64,000 bases of DNA from Marinobacter mobilis (GCF_900106945.1 NZ_FNNE01000013.1:1-64000); one strand, 5' to 3'. Counted from the stretch's first letter, positions 34,601 to 43,375 are shown. Notes: a model not told the origin generated them from the letters alone. Translations and numbers: made by a program.

Positions 34601-35455
34601 TCAGTGAAGAGAGTGGCCGGTGAACAGGTGATCAATGTCGTTACGGTTGAACTGGTAGTGGGCGTGGCAGAACTGGCAGTCCATCTCGATCGCACCCTGC
34701 TCCTCGATGATGCTGTAGCATTCGTCCTTGCCGATGGACTTGAGTGCCCCGAGCGTGCGCTCGCGGGAGCAGCTGCAATTGAAGGCGACCGGGTCGGGCT
34801 CGAATATCCGCACTTCCTCTTCGTGGAACAGGCGGTTCAGGATCACTTCGCTGTCGAGCCCCAGCAACTCTTCCTCGGTCACCGTGGCGGCCAGGTGATT
34901 GATCCGTTCCCACAATTCGTTGTCGGTGTCGCTGCTGCCTGGCAGGCGCTGCAGCAACAGGCCGGCACTGCGGCGTTCGTCAGCGAACAGAATCAGGGTG
35001 GTGGCAATCTGTTCGGAGCGATCAAAGTACTCCTCAAGACAGCCCGCCAGGGAATCGGCTTCCCGTGGGACCACGCCTTGATAACGCTGGCCCTGTTCCG
35101 GAGTGATGGTGATGGCCATGCGGCCATCGCCGAGCAGTTCGTTGAGGCCGTTGGCAGCGGCGGCGGGGGCGTCGAACCTGGCAAGCCCACGAATGTTGCG
35201 GTCGTGGCTGCACTCAGCCATCAGTGTGCGCAACGGGCCTTCGCCCTGGGCCTGCAGCGACAGCCTGCCTTCAAACTTCAGGGTGCTGCTCATCAGTACG
35301 CTGGCCACCAGGGTCTGTCCCAGCAGTTGGCGAACCGAGGCAGGATAGGGGGCCTGGTTGCCGATTTCATTGTAGCTGTCGACAAGTTGTACCCAGGCTC
35401 CGCGGATCTGGCTGTGTTCAAAAATAAAGCGTTGGAACTGGTCCTGGGACGCCAT
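34601..35455 (-). CDS. hslO: redox-regulated chaperone Hsp33
   Basis: A 284-residue cytosolic holdase activated by oxidative unfolding. The N-terminal region is FIFEHSQIRGAWVQLVDSY. The C-terminal zinc switch has all four cysteines: CSC (in FNCSCSRERT), then CQFC about 30 residues later. Under oxidants the zinc is lost, disulfides form and the chaperone turns on. The start at 35455 was chosen by homology; the open frame continues into hslR in another frame. It follows hslR after 73 bp, as in E. coli. Confidence 0.94.
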   Translation of the reverse strand: MASQDQFQRFIFEHSQIRGAWVQLVDSYNEIGNQAPYPASVRQLLGQTLVASVLMSSTLKFEGRLSLQAQGEGPLRTLMAECSHDRNIRGLARFDAPAAAANGLNELLGDGRMAITITPEQGQRYQGVVPREADSLAGCLEEYFDRSEQIATTLILFADERRSAGLLLQRLPGSSDTDNELWERINHLAATVTEEELLGLDSEVILNRLFHEEEVRIFEPDPVAFNCSCSRERTLGALKSIGKDECYSIIEEQGAIEMDCQFCHAHYQFNRNDIDHLFTGHSLH

Positions 35456-35528
35456 GTGTTGCTGTCTCCTAAATGCGTGCTGATAAGGCAATTCTGTGGT
35501 GCTGGCAGTCCGGCCCGCCCGGATCGGG

Positions 35529-35936
35529 TTACAGGCCGTTCTGTTCGCGGAAGCGCTGGATGTTCCGGCGGTCCTTTTTGGAGGGTCGTCGCGCCGGTGG
35601 TAATTGCGCAGCCTGCATGGTCTTGCGCTGCCAGGCGGTGTCTTCGGCCTTTTTGATGCTCTCTTCGGTTTCGTGGTAGAGCATCTGTGCTTCCGGGGCC
35701 CCCCGGCGCCGGTCACTGAGCTGGTCCACAATCACAATGCGTTCCTGCCAGCCCAGGCGCAACGTCAGCCGGGCGCCGGGTTCAACCAGCCGTCCGGGTT
35801 TGCAGCGTTGATTGTTGTAATGAACCTTGCCACCTTCGATGGCCTCTTTGGCGAGGGAGCGGGTCTTGTAGAAACGGGCGGCCCATAGCCACTTGTCCAG
35901 TCTTACCCGCAGCTCTTCCGGGGTTGATGCGGTCAT
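35529..35936 (-). CDS. hslR: ribosome-associated heat shock protein Hsp15 (S4 domain)
   Basis: A 135-residue RNA-binding protein of the S4 fold. The core is RLDKWLWAARFYKTRSLAKEAIEGGKVHYN, followed by PGRLVEPGARLTLRLG and a basic C-terminal tail. Hsp15 binds free 50S subunits carrying nascent chains and helps recycle stalled ribosomes. I preferred the ATG at 35936 (AGGTGG upstream) to the ATG at 35966, which lacks a ribosome site. It lies 46 bp after yrfG on the same strand. Confidence 0.92.
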   Translation of the reverse strand: MTASTPEELRVRLDKWLWAARFYKTRSLAKEAIEGGKVHYNNQRCKPGRLVEPGARLTLRLGWQERIVIVDQLSDRRRGAPEAQMLYHETEESIKKAEDTAWQRKTMQAAQLPPARRPSKKDRRNIQRFREQNGL

Positions 35937-35982
35937 GTCTCCCACCTGATGTGCGTGCGTCTTCATTATAACCGTATCGATT

Positions 35983-36666
35983 TCAGGATGGCAGGCGGGG
36001 GCTTTGCTGCAGGTGGGGCAGCACTTCGTCAAAGTGGTGGATTGCGGGCATGCCGGCACTGTCTTCCCGAGCCGGTTGCTGGCTGTCCGGCGCCAGCACG
36101 GCCAGACACTGGCCAATACCCGCATCGCGGGCGCTCTGAAGCACCGGCAGGCTGTCGTCCACCATCAGGGTGGTGTCCGGGCGGAAGCGTTCCAGGTGTT
36201 GCAGATCCTGCCAGAACTGGGGATCTTCCTTGGGCTTGCCCAGAGTGTGACTGGAAATGATCCGGTCAACACGCTGATCCAGACCGGTTCGCTGCAGCTT
36301 GAGTGCCAGCGGATCCGGGTGACAGTTGGTGACAATCACCGCGCGTCGCCCGGACGCCTTCACTGCGCTGAGGAACTCGGGTACGTAAGGGCGGTAACTG
36401 ATGCGGTCGCTGACTTCGGCCTTGAGGCGGGTGATATCAAGGTTAAGCCGCTCGCTCCAGTAATCGGTGCAGTACCAGTTCAGGGTGCCCTGTTCGGCCT
36501 GGATCATGGGAAGCAGCCTGGCGCGGGCCTGCTCTGGGGTCAGCGCGTGGTGTTCAGCGTAACGCAGGGGCAGGTGTTCGAGCCAGAAATGGGAGTCGAA
36601 ATGAAGGTCCAGCAGGGTACCGTCCATATCGAGGAACAGTGTATCGAGTTGCGACCAGTTAACCAT
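35983..36666 (-). CDS. yrfG: GMP/IMP nucleotidase YrfG (HAD family)
   Basis: A 227-residue haloacid-dehalogenase-fold phosphatase. Motif I is LFLDMDGTLLD, motif II is VIVTNCHP, the lysine is in LGKPKEDPQFW and motif III is LMVDDSLPVL. The helical cap includes YAEHHALTPEQARARLLPMI. In E. coli YrfG dephosphorylates GMP and IMP. The ATG at 36666 has no convincing ribosome site and lies directly after the T-run of an intrinsic terminator, so basal expression could be low or depend on read-through; an upstream TTG (36672) is no better. Confidence 0.88.
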   Translation of the reverse strand: MVNWSQLDTLFLDMDGTLLDLHFDSHFWLEHLPLRYAEHHALTPEQARARLLPMIQAEQGTLNWYCTDYWSERLNLDITRLKAEVSDRISYRPYVPEFLSAVKASGRRAVIVTNCHPDPLALKLQRTGLDQRVDRIISSHTLGKPKEDPQFWQDLQHLERFRPDTTLMVDDSLPVLQSARDAGIGQCLAVLAPDSQQPAREDSAGMPAIHHFDEVLPHLQQSPRLPS

Positions 36667-36704
36667 AAACAAAAACAGCCTGAAGACATGATGTCTTCAG
36701 GCTG
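36667..36704 (-). terminator. strong terminator directly before yrfG
   Basis: CAGCCTGAAGACAT and ATGTCTTCAGGCTG are perfect 14-base arms around a single base. On the minus strand they are followed by TTTTTGTTT and then at once by the yrfG ATG. The hairpin ends the transcript of the small exported protein gene and occupies the position where a yrfG ribosome site would be. Confidence 0.9.
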
Positions 36705-36777
36705 CCGCAGAACTGCCTGTGACGCAACTCCGGTTTGTACGGATGCGGAGCGGTGCTGGTGTGTTCCGGTACCGGCT

Positions 36778-37110
36778 TCAGTTGCTCTCGTTGGCCGGGC
36801 CGCCCTGACGGCGCCCGGAAGAATCACAGCCCAGACAGCGTAAAAAGGTCGACTTTGCGGGGCCAAGCACCAGTACTTCACCGGCCTCGCCGGCGTTACC
36901 GCCGAGCAGCGAGAAGGGCAGGGAAACGATGTAGACTGCCGTCCCCACAACGGTGGTGGCCAGCAGCAGCGGGCGGGCAATGACAGCGTCGGCGGTCATT
37001 TCCAGGGCTGACGGCGCATCGTTGATGGTATTGGCATGACCAGCGGACGCAAAGGCGAGCATGCAGACGGCCACGGTGGTGGTCAGGATACGGGAAAGGG
37101 TTGCGGGCAT
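36778..37110 (-). CDS. small exported hydrophobic protein of unknown function
   Basis: A 110-residue protein. A signal peptide (about 1-26, ending AGHA|N) is followed by DAPSALEMTADAVIARPLLL, a second hydrophobic stretch (ATTVVGTAVYIVSLPFSLLGG) and LGPAKSTFLRCLGC near the end. Similar small proteins occur next to unrelated genes in pseudomonads, sometimes loosely called multidrug transporter; I see no basis for that. The ATG at 37110 has AGGAG upstream. Its leader contains two perfect hairpins, and a strong terminator follows, so it is an independent unit. Confidence 0.7.
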   Translation of the reverse strand: MPATLSRILTTTVAVCMLAFASAGHANTINDAPSALEMTADAVIARPLLLATTVVGTAVYIVSLPFSLLGGNAGEAGEVLVLGPAKSTFLRCLGCDSSGRRQGGPANESN

Positions 37111-37133
37111 TATGTGTCTCCTGGAATTGACTT

Positions 37134-37158
37134 TGCCCGCCATTGACGAGGGCGGGCA
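37134..37158 (-). promoter_or_regulatory. leader hairpin before the small exported protein gene
   Basis: TGCCCGCC and GGCGGGCA are perfect 8-base arms around 9 bases. In the transcript the stem ends about a dozen bases before the AGGAG ribosome site, where it could influence translation. It is paired with the separate hairpin at 37168-37201. Confidence 0.4.
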
Positions 37159-37167
37159 CAACATGAT

Positions 37168-37201
37168 GTGCCGGGTTTTGCTCTAGGGAATGACCCGGCA
37201 C
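37168..37201 (-). terminator. hairpin downstream of mutM, possible terminator or leader element
   Basis: GTGCCGGGT and ACCCGGCAC are perfect 9-base arms around a 16-base loop, 80 bases beyond the mutM stop. There is no T-run on the minus strand (ATCATGTTG follows). It may end the mutM transcript inefficiently or be the first stem of the leader of the next gene. Confidence 0.35.
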
Positions 37202-37281
37202 TGGTCCTGTTTGAACGTAGTCTTAACTATGAATCATATTTGCGTATTTTCAAACGGATTTTCACAACCCCTGTCACAGAG

Positions 37282-38094
37282 TCAGCGCTGGCAGCGGGGG
37301 CAGTAGACGGTGGTTCGCTGGTTCATCCGGATTTCCTTGAGGGGGGTGCCGCAGCTTTCGCAGGGCTGGCCGCCGCGGCCATAAACCAGCAGGGACTGGG
37401 CGAAGTAACCCGGTTTGCCGTCGCTGTTGACGAAGTCCTTGAGGGTAGTGCCGCCTTGAAGAATGGCTGCGGCGAGGGTTTCCTTGACGTGTTCGGCGAG
37501 CCGCTGGTAGCGGTCACGGCTAATACGGCCGGCGGGCCGGCGAGGGTGGATGCCGGCCTTGAACAGGGATTCGTTGGCGTAGATGTTGCCGACCCCGACA
37601 ACCACGTGATTGTCCATAAGGAAGGATTTGACCGGGGTTTTGCGGTGACGGGACAGGTGAAACAGGTAATTGCCGTCAAACTCCGAGGCCAGTGGTTCCG
37701 GGCCGAGCGAGGTCAGCAACGGATGGCTTTCGGGAGTTTCTGTCCACAGCCAGCAGCCAAAGCGGCGGGGATCGTTGTAGCGGAGCCGGACGCCGGAGCT
37801 GAGTTCCACCTCGACATGGTCGTGGGTCTGCGCCGGGGTATCGTCGGTAATCACCCGCAGACTGCCGGACATGCCGAGGTGTACAATGGCAGTGCCGGTG
37901 GGGAAGGACAGCAGCAGATACTTGGCGCGGCGTTCGACCGCCAGGATGGGCTGTTGCTGCATCCCTGCTGCCAGTTCAGCCGGTACCGGCCAGCGCAGGT
38001 TGGGGTTGCGGACCTCCACTCGGGTCACAGTCTGCCCCTGGCAATGGGGAGCAATGCCCTGGCGGGTGGTTTCGACTTCCGGTAACTCGGGCAC
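37282..38094 (-). CDS. mutM: formamidopyrimidine-DNA glycosylase
   Basis: A 270-residue base-excision repair enzyme that removes 8-oxoguanine. The N-terminus PELPEVETTRQGI carries the catalytic proline and glutamate. The H2TH region is VVGVGNIYANESLF, and the C-terminal zinc finger has CESC and CPRC. It starts with GTG at 38094 (AGGAG five to six bases upstream), which places proline second, as chemistry requires. The open frame upstream of this is spurious. It is divergent from desA. Confidence 0.95.
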   Translation of the reverse strand: MPELPEVETTRQGIAPHCQGQTVTRVEVRNPNLRWPVPAELAAGMQQQPILAVERRAKYLLLSFPTGTAIVHLGMSGSLRVITDDTPAQTHDHVEVELSSGVRLRYNDPRRFGCWLWTETPESHPLLTSLGPEPLASEFDGNYLFHLSRHRKTPVKSFLMDNHVVVGVGNIYANESLFKAGIHPRRPAGRISRDRYQRLAEHVKETLAAAILQGGTTLKDFVNSDGKPGYFAQSLLVYGRGGQPCESCGTPLKEIRMNQRTTVYCPRCQR

Positions 38095-38373
38095 GGCAGC
38101 TCCTGAGGATGGATGGTGGCCTGATTGTGGAGTTTGGCAACAGAATGTCAACGGTGGCGGCAGAAGGGAATTGGCCGGAACCATAAGGGTTTGCCGCTGC
38201 CATAGCGTGATGTGAGGCATTCCCGGGCGCCGACATCTTACTAATAGGTGTAAATGGTAACAATTTTGACCCCGGAATCTGCTTGTTTGGCGTACACCTG
38301 TAAGCTAAAGTGGGGGCACGAAATCAGGGGGCCGGAATCCGGTTCCCGATTGGGTTCACTGAGGTAATTTGGT
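38095..38373. other. divergent intergenic region mutM / desA
   Basis: This 279-base region must hold the promoters of mutM (leftward) and desA (rightward). An inverted pair AGGTGTA (near 38247) and TACACCT (near 38294), about 40 bases apart, flanks an AT-rich stretch and might be a regulator site for the desaturase. No clear sigma-70 pair was found and no short gene is evident. Confidence 0.35.
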
Positions 38374-39555
38374 ATGTGGTACAACGGTCTTCTCGACCTG
38401 TCGGCGATGCAGCTCATTCTGGTCACCCTGGGTCTTACACACATCACGATCGTGAGTGTAACGCTCTATCTGCACCGTCATTCGGCGCATAATTCCCTGG
38501 ATCTGCATCCGTTGCTGGCGCACTTCTTCCGTTTTTGGCTGTGGCTGACGACTGCCCAGAACACCAAGGAATGGACCGCCATTCACCGCAAGCATCACGC
38601 CAAATGCGAAACGGAAGAAGATCCTCATAGCCCGGTGATCAAGGGTATCCGCAAAGTTGTGCTGGAAGGCGCGGAGCTCTACGCCGAGGCCGCAACTCCG
38701 GAGACGCTTGAACGTTACGGTCAGCGTACCCCGGAAGACTGGATTGAGCGCAAGCTCTACACCCCTCACAAGACCTGGGGGATCACCTTGCTGGCGGTCA
38801 TTAACCTGGCCCTGTTCGGGGTGAATGGGATCTGGATCTGGGCTGTACAGATGATGTGGATTCCGGTCTGGGCTGCTGGCGTGGTCAACGGTATCGGCCA
38901 CTACATCGGCTATCGCAACTTCGAGTGTGCCGACAACGCCCGTAATATCTCGCCCATCGGCATCCTGATTGGCGGCGAGGAGCTGCACAACAATCACCAC
39001 ACCTACCCGAATTCGTCCAAGCTGTCCCGTCGCTGGTACGAGGTGGATATCGGCTGGGGTTATATCCGTCTGTTCCAGCTGTTCGGCCTGGCCAAGCCCA
39101 AGGGTTATCGTCCCATCGCCCACTTCGTTCCGGGCAAGCAGAGCGTGGATGTGGAAACCATCCAGGCAATTGCCAACAACCGCTTTGACATCATGCGCCA
39201 GTACCGCAAACAGGTAATGGAGCCGGTGCTGCGTCAGCAGAAGGCGGCACTGGAAGAAGGCTTTAAGACCCGTTATCGCAAGCTCAAGCAGCTGCTGTCA
39301 CGGGAGATCTCCCTGATCAAGCCGAAGGAGCAGGCTCATCTGGATACGGTGCTGGAAAACAATGCGGTGCTGAAGCAGATTTATGACAAGAGCCAGGAAC
39401 TGCAGGAGCTGTGGCGTCGTCGCGGCCTCAAGCCCCAGGACAAGATCCAGGCGCTGATGGAATGGTGCCGTGAGGCGGAAGCCAGCGGCATCCGCTATCT
39501 GGAGGAGTTTGCGGCTCATCTCAAGGCCTACTCCCTGCGCCCGGCAGCGATTTGA
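38374..39555 (+). CDS. desA: membrane fatty acid desaturase (DesA-like)
   Basis: A 393-residue membrane-bound di-iron desaturase. The three histidine boxes are present: HRHSAH (34-39), HRKHH (71-75) and HNNHH (205-209), with hydrophobic membrane segments between them. The N-terminus MWYNGLLDLS and the motif GEELHNNHHTYPNS closely match P. aeruginosa DesA, which inserts a delta-9 double bond into acyl chains of membrane phospholipids. The C-terminal 130 residues are helical and charged. The start has GAGGT eight bases upstream. It is a single-gene unit closed by a terminator. Confidence 0.9.
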   Translation: MWYNGLLDLSAMQLILVTLGLTHITIVSVTLYLHRHSAHNSLDLHPLLAHFFRFWLWLTTAQNTKEWTAIHRKHHAKCETEEDPHSPVIKGIRKVVLEGAELYAEAATPETLERYGQRTPEDWIERKLYTPHKTWGITLLAVINLALFGVNGIWIWAVQMMWIPVWAAGVVNGIGHYIGYRNFECADNARNISPIGILIGGEELHNNHHTYPNSSKLSRRWYEVDIGWGYIRLFQLFGLAKPKGYRPIAHFVPGKQSVDVETIQAIANNRFDIMRQYRKQVMEPVLRQQKAALEEGFKTRYRKLKQLLSREISLIKPKEQAHLDTVLENNAVLKQIYDKSQELQELWRRRGLKPQDKIQALMEWCREAEASGIRYLEEFAAHLKAYSLRPAAI

Positions 39556-39570
39556 TCTGCGGACGCGCTC

Positions 39571-39605
39571 AATAAAAAAAACCGCCGTACACCGGCGGTT
39601 TTTTT
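39571..39605. terminator. bidirectional terminator between desA and rsmD
   Basis: AACCGCCG, a 5-base loop and CGGCGGTT form an 8-bp stem flanked by an A-tract on the left and a T-run on the right. It can therefore end both desA and the convergent rsmD; its right edge touches the rsmD stop codon. Confidence 0.92.
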
Positions 39606-40212
39606 ATGCCCCGAGGTCGTCAACCCGGTAAAGATTGTAGGTCACCTGGCCGGCGGTTTTCTGCCGGTGCAGTTGCCAGCTGTCGGGCACCGGTGGGGGT
39701 GTTAGCTCACTTTCGTGTTCGACATAGATCCAGCCACCGGGCGCGACCCAGGCATTTTCTGCGATCAGCGGGAACAGTCGTTGCAACCAGCCCTGCCGGA
39801 AGGGCGGGTCCATAAACAGGATGTCATACGGTTGCGCCGGCGAGTCGCAGAGAAACGACTCCACCGCTGTGCAGACAACGTTGGCGTGGTCGCAGCGCAG
39901 CAGGCGCAGGTTTTCCCGCAGGGCCTGGGCAAGGACCGGGGTGTGGTCGACGAAAGTCGCTTCTCCGGCACCGCGGGACAGCGCTTCCAGCCCCAATACC
40001 CCGCTGCCGGCAAACAGGTCCAGGCAGCGCCGTCCGGCCAGGTGGAAAGACAGCCAGTTGAACAGGGTTTCACGGGTACGGGCAGGGGTGGGGCGGACGC
40101 CGCCGGCATCGGGAAAACGCAGCTTGCGGCTGCGCCAGTCACCGCCAATGATGCGCAGTTCGCCGCTTGCCGGGGAGGCTGGGCGGGAGGCAGGTTGACG
40201 TTTTCGGCCCAT
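39604..40212 (-). CDS. rsmD: 16S rRNA (guanine-966-N2)-methyltransferase RsmD
   Basis: A 202-residue SAM-dependent RNA methyltransferase. The N-terminal motif is LRIIGGDWRSRKLRFP, with RPTPARTRETLFNWL. The SAM loop is LDLFAGSGVLGLEALSRG and the catalytic motif is DILFMDPPF. It methylates G966 of 16S rRNA. The ATG at 40212 follows GGAG at nine bases. It is divergent from ftsY, a conserved arrangement. Confidence 0.94.
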   Translation of the reverse strand: MGRKRQPASRPASPASGELRIIGGDWRSRKLRFPDAGGVRPTPARTRETLFNWLSFHLAGRRCLDLFAGSGVLGLEALSRGAGEATFVDHTPVLAQALRENLRLLRCDHANVVCTAVESFLCDSPAQPYDILFMDPPFRQGWLQRLFPLIAENAWVAPGGWIYVEHESELTPPPVPDSWQLHRQKTAGQVTYNLYRVDDLGA

Positions 40213-40414
40213 GATTTGGTTCTCCGGACGGCAGGATTCGAGACTCCGGTGCGCGGGCACCGGCGCTGCCATGGTAACGAAAACTGGCCCGTGCCTGTAG
40301 CGGAAACGGACGTTAGCGGCGGATTAGACGTCATGGGTTTGGACGCTGCCGCTGGCTGCCGCTAGAATGAGCGCTTCTTATTTTCCCCGCCAATTCCAGA
40401 CTGATGGTAAGACT

Positions 40415-41548
40415 ATGACGGCAGAGTGGATTTCCATAGGCCTCCTGGCCCTTCTTGTGTTGTTGTTTGTGGGCGATATTGCCGCCAACCGCCGGCGCAT
40501 CCCCCGTCCAGAGCCCGTGCCGCAGAAACAGCCGCAGCCGCGCCCGGAAGCAGCGGCCGGAGCGGAGCCCGAGCCACAGCCGGTGGCGGAAGCGGCTGTG
40601 GCCGAGGTGCCAGCGGTTGAGGAACCAGCGCTCAGTGTCTTTGAGCGAATCCGCAGTGGTCTCGGAAAAACCCGGGCCAATCTGACCGCGGGACTGGCCG
40701 ACCTGTTCTCCGTCAGCAAGAAGATCGACGAAGATCTGCTGGAAGAGATTGAAACCATGCTGCTGATGGCGGATGTCGGGGTGACCGCGACCTCCGAGAT
40801 CATCGAGTCGCTGACGGACAAACTTGAACGTAACCAGCTCAAGGATGGGGCGGCGCTGCAGGCGGCCCTGCGGGAGGAGCTGGATGGCATTCTGACCCCG
40901 GTGGCGCGGCCCCTCAAAATTGATGCTGACAAAAAGCCCTATGTCATCCTGATGGTTGGGGTGAATGGGGTGGGCAAGACCACCACGATCGGTAAGCTTG
41001 CCAAGCACTTTCAGCGTGACGGTCATTCAGTGATGCTGGCCGCGGGCGATACCTTCCGCGCCGCCGCTGTAGAACAGCTGCAGGTCTGGGGCGATCGTAA
41101 CCAGGTGCCGGTGGTTGCCCAGCATACCGGTGCGGACAGCGCCTCGGTCATCTACGATGCCGTACAGTCGGCCCAGGCCAAGGGTGTTGATGTGGTAATC
41201 GCTGATACCGCAGGTCGTCTGCAGAACAAGGACAACCTGATGAGTGAGCTGGAGAAGGTGGTCCGGGTGATGAAGAAGCTGGACGAGTCCGCACCTCACG
41301 AAGTCATGCTGGTGCTGGATGCCGGCACCGGTCAGAACGCGCTCAGCCAGGCCACCGTGTTTCAGCAGGCGGTCGGCGTCAGCGGGGTGACACTGACCAA
41401 GCTCGATGGTACCGCCAAGGGGGGCATCGTGTTTGCCATCGCCCGTCAGCTGCAGTTGCCAATCCGTTATATCGGTGTGGGTGAGCAGGTAGATGATCTG
41501 CGCAGCTTCGATGCGGAAACCTTTGTCGAGGCACTGTTTGCCGACTAA
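40415..41548 (+). CDS. ftsY: signal recognition particle receptor FtsY
   Basis: A 377-residue SRP GTPase that docks ribosome-SRP complexes at the membrane. An N-terminal hydrophobic segment (about 6-22, GLLALLVLLFVGDIAA) and a Pro/Glu/Ala-rich linker precede the N domain (FERIRSGLGKTRANLTAGL). The G domain has GVNGVGKTTTIGKLA (about 182-196), DTAGRLQNK and TKLDGTAKGG. A predicted N-terminal membrane segment is seen in some FtsY proteins, whereas E. coli has a long acidic A domain. The start is followed by this segment; the ribosome site is weak. It is first in ftsY-ftsE-ftsX. Confidence 0.94.
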   Translation: MTAEWISIGLLALLVLLFVGDIAANRRRIPRPEPVPQKQPQPRPEAAAGAEPEPQPVAEAAVAEVPAVEEPALSVFERIRSGLGKTRANLTAGLADLFSVSKKIDEDLLEEIETMLLMADVGVTATSEIIESLTDKLERNQLKDGAALQAALREELDGILTPVARPLKIDADKKPYVILMVGVNGVGKTTTIGKLAKHFQRDGHSVMLAAGDTFRAAAVEQLQVWGDRNQVPVVAQHTGADSASVIYDAVQSAQAKGVDVVIADTAGRLQNKDNLMSELEKVVRVMKKLDESAPHEVMLVLDAGTGQNALSQATVFQQAVGVSGVTLTKLDGTAKGGIVFAIARQLQLPIRYIGVGEQVDDLRSFDAETFVEALFAD

Positions 41549-41563
41549 CGAGACCCAACGTCC

Positions 41564-42235
41564 ATGATCGAGTTTCAGCAGGTCACCAAACGCTACGGCA
41601 GCGACCATACCGCCCTCAAGCAGGTGAATTTCCATCTCGACCGGGGCGAGCTGGCGTTCCTGACCGGCCATTCCGGTGCGGGCAAGAGTACGCTGCTGAA
41701 ACTCATCATGTTGATGGAGCGCCCCAGTGCGGGCAACGTGGTGGTTGGTGGGCAGGTGCTCAACAACATGCCCCGCCGCCAGGTGCCCTATATTCGCCGC
41801 CACATCGGGGTCGTGTTTCAGAACCACCAGCTGCTGTTCGATCGCACGGTATTTGATAACGTCGCCTTGCCGCTGGAAGTGATGGGCGTGCCTGCGCGGG
41901 ATGTTGGCCGCCGGGTCCGGGCGGCACTGGACAAGGTTGGCTTGCTCAGCAAGGAAAAAATGAACCCGATGCAGTTATCCGGCGGTGAACAGCAACGGGT
42001 GGGTATCGCCCGTGCGGTGGTCAACAAGCCGCCCCTGCTGCTGGCGGATGAGCCGACCGGTAACCTTGACCCGAAACTCTCGGCAGACATCATGCATCTG
42101 TTCGAGCAGTTCAGTCAGGTCGGTGTCACCGTGCTGATCGCCAGTCACGATATTTCGTTGATCCATGACATGGGCCGGCGCACCCTGACCCTGGAGCAGG
42201 GTCGGCTGACAGGAGGGATGAATCATGGCCTCTGA
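41564..42235 (+). CDS. ftsE: cell division ATP-binding protein FtsE
   Basis: A 223-residue ABC ATPase. Walker A is GHSGAGKSTLLKLI, the signature is LSGGEQQRVGIARA, and Walker B is LLLADEPTGNLDP, followed by ASHD. With FtsX it forms a mechanotransmitter complex that activates periplasmic murein hydrolases at the division site. It starts 15 bp after ftsY and overlaps ftsX by 11 bp. Confidence 0.95.
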   Translation: MIEFQQVTKRYGSDHTALKQVNFHLDRGELAFLTGHSGAGKSTLLKLIMLMERPSAGNVVVGGQVLNNMPRRQVPYIRRHIGVVFQNHQLLFDRTVFDNVALPLEVMGVPARDVGRRVRAALDKVGLLSKEKMNPMQLSGGEQQRVGIARAVVNKPPLLLADEPTGNLDPKLSADIMHLFEQFSQVGVTVLIASHDISLIHDMGRRTLTLEQGRLTGGMNHGL

Positions 42236-43226
42236 TGCTGGTCGTCCACGTCAGGGTCGGGGTGGCGCCCAGTCCCGCAGTGAAGTCCGTGATGTTGCCG
42301 GAAGTTACCTGGCCCACCACCGCAAGGTAGCCCGGGAGAGCGCTCTCCGACTGTGGCATGCCCCGGTGGCCAGTCTGATGACCTGGCTGGTGATGGGCGT
42401 TGCGCTGGCCATGCCGGTCGCCCTGCTGCTGTTGCTGGGCAGTCTGCAGGGGGTCAGTGCCGGCTGGGAGAGTAGCGCTCGCATCACCACCTACCTGGCC
42501 GATGATGTCTCGCTGGAGCAGGCGCAACGGCTGCGCCTGGAGGTGGGGAGCCGGGCCGATGTGGAAGGTGTTGAACTGATCGACCGGGACTCCGCGCTGG
42601 CGGAATTCCGTGCGTCCTCTGGCCTCGCCGACGCCCTGGATTACCTTGATGAGAATCCGCTGCCGCACACCCTGCTGGTGACCCCGCCGGAAGTCGGACG
42701 CACCGCTGCTGCGGTGGAAGTGCTGGCGGCTGAGCTGGAGGCGATGACCGGGGTGGCCCGGGTACAGGTGGATCTGGGCTGGTTGCAGCGACTCAATGTG
42801 CTGACCCAGTTGCTGGGGCGGGCCGTCTGGGTATTGGCCCTGTTATTGGGTGGCGCGGTGGTTCTGGTGATTGGCAACACCATCCGTCTGGCTATTGAAA
42901 GCCGCCGGGACGAGATTCTGGTGGCGAAGCTGGTGGGGGGCACCGACGCTTTTGTTCGACGTCCCTTCCTTTACACCGGGGTCTGGTTTGGTCTCGGGGG
43001 TGGGGTGGTCGCCTGGATTTTGCTGGGGTTGTCGCTGTGGTGGCTCAGCGGCCCCATTGAGCGCCTGGCGACACTTTATCACAGCAATTTCACGCTCAGT
43101 GGGTTACCCTTTGACGGTGCCCTGGCGTTGCTGGCGATGGCCATGGTGCTGGGGTGGCTGGGGGCCTGGGTGGCGGTAAAGCGTCACCTTGATGCCATTG
43201 AGCCGGGGGTGCCGGCAGGGAGTTGA
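42225..43226 (+). CDS. ftsX: cell division protein FtsX
   Basis: A 333-residue inner-membrane protein with four TM segments. A cytoplasmic N-terminal tail leads to TM1 (about 50-70), then the large periplasmic loop (about 75-195, SSARITTYLADDVSLEQAQR and on), which binds the hydrolase activators. Three C-terminal TMs follow, including AVWVLALLLGGAVVLVIGNT and the coupling region RLAIESRRDEILVAKLVG. AGGAGGG precedes the ATG. Confidence 0.94.
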   Translation: MASDAGRPRQGRGGAQSRSEVRDVAGSYLAHHRKVARESALRLWHAPVASLMTWLVMGVALAMPVALLLLLGSLQGVSAGWESSARITTYLADDVSLEQAQRLRLEVGSRADVEGVELIDRDSALAEFRASSGLADALDYLDENPLPHTLLVTPPEVGRTAAAVEVLAAELEAMTGVARVQVDLGWLQRLNVLTQLLGRAVWVLALLLGGAVVLVIGNTIRLAIESRRDEILVAKLVGGTDAFVRRPFLYTGVWFGLGGGVVAWILLGLSLWWLSGPIERLATLYHSNFTLSGLPFDGALALLAMAMVLGWLGAWVAVKRHLDAIEPGVPAGS

Positions 43227-43347
43227 TGCCATCGTTACGGAAACACCGTATGTTCGATTGTAACGAGGCAGAGTAGGTTTAATAACGGCAATAGTGCCGA
43301 ATTTTTAGTTAACCGACTGTTTTGAAACATTTAATTTGTGTTTGTCG

Positions 43348-43375
43348 GGAACTTTTCGAGGCCTTGGCGGTCTCA
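43348..43375 (+). promoter_or_regulatory. sigma-E/AlgU-type promoter of rpoH
   Basis: GGAACTT (43348-43354) is an exact match to the known sigma-E -35 box. After a 16-base spacer comes TCTCA (43371-43375), one change from the -10 consensus TCTGA. Transcription would start near 43381, leaving a leader of about 40 bases before the rpoH ATG. Control of rpoH by sigma-E/AlgU is established in E. coli and P. aeruginosa. Confidence 0.75.
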
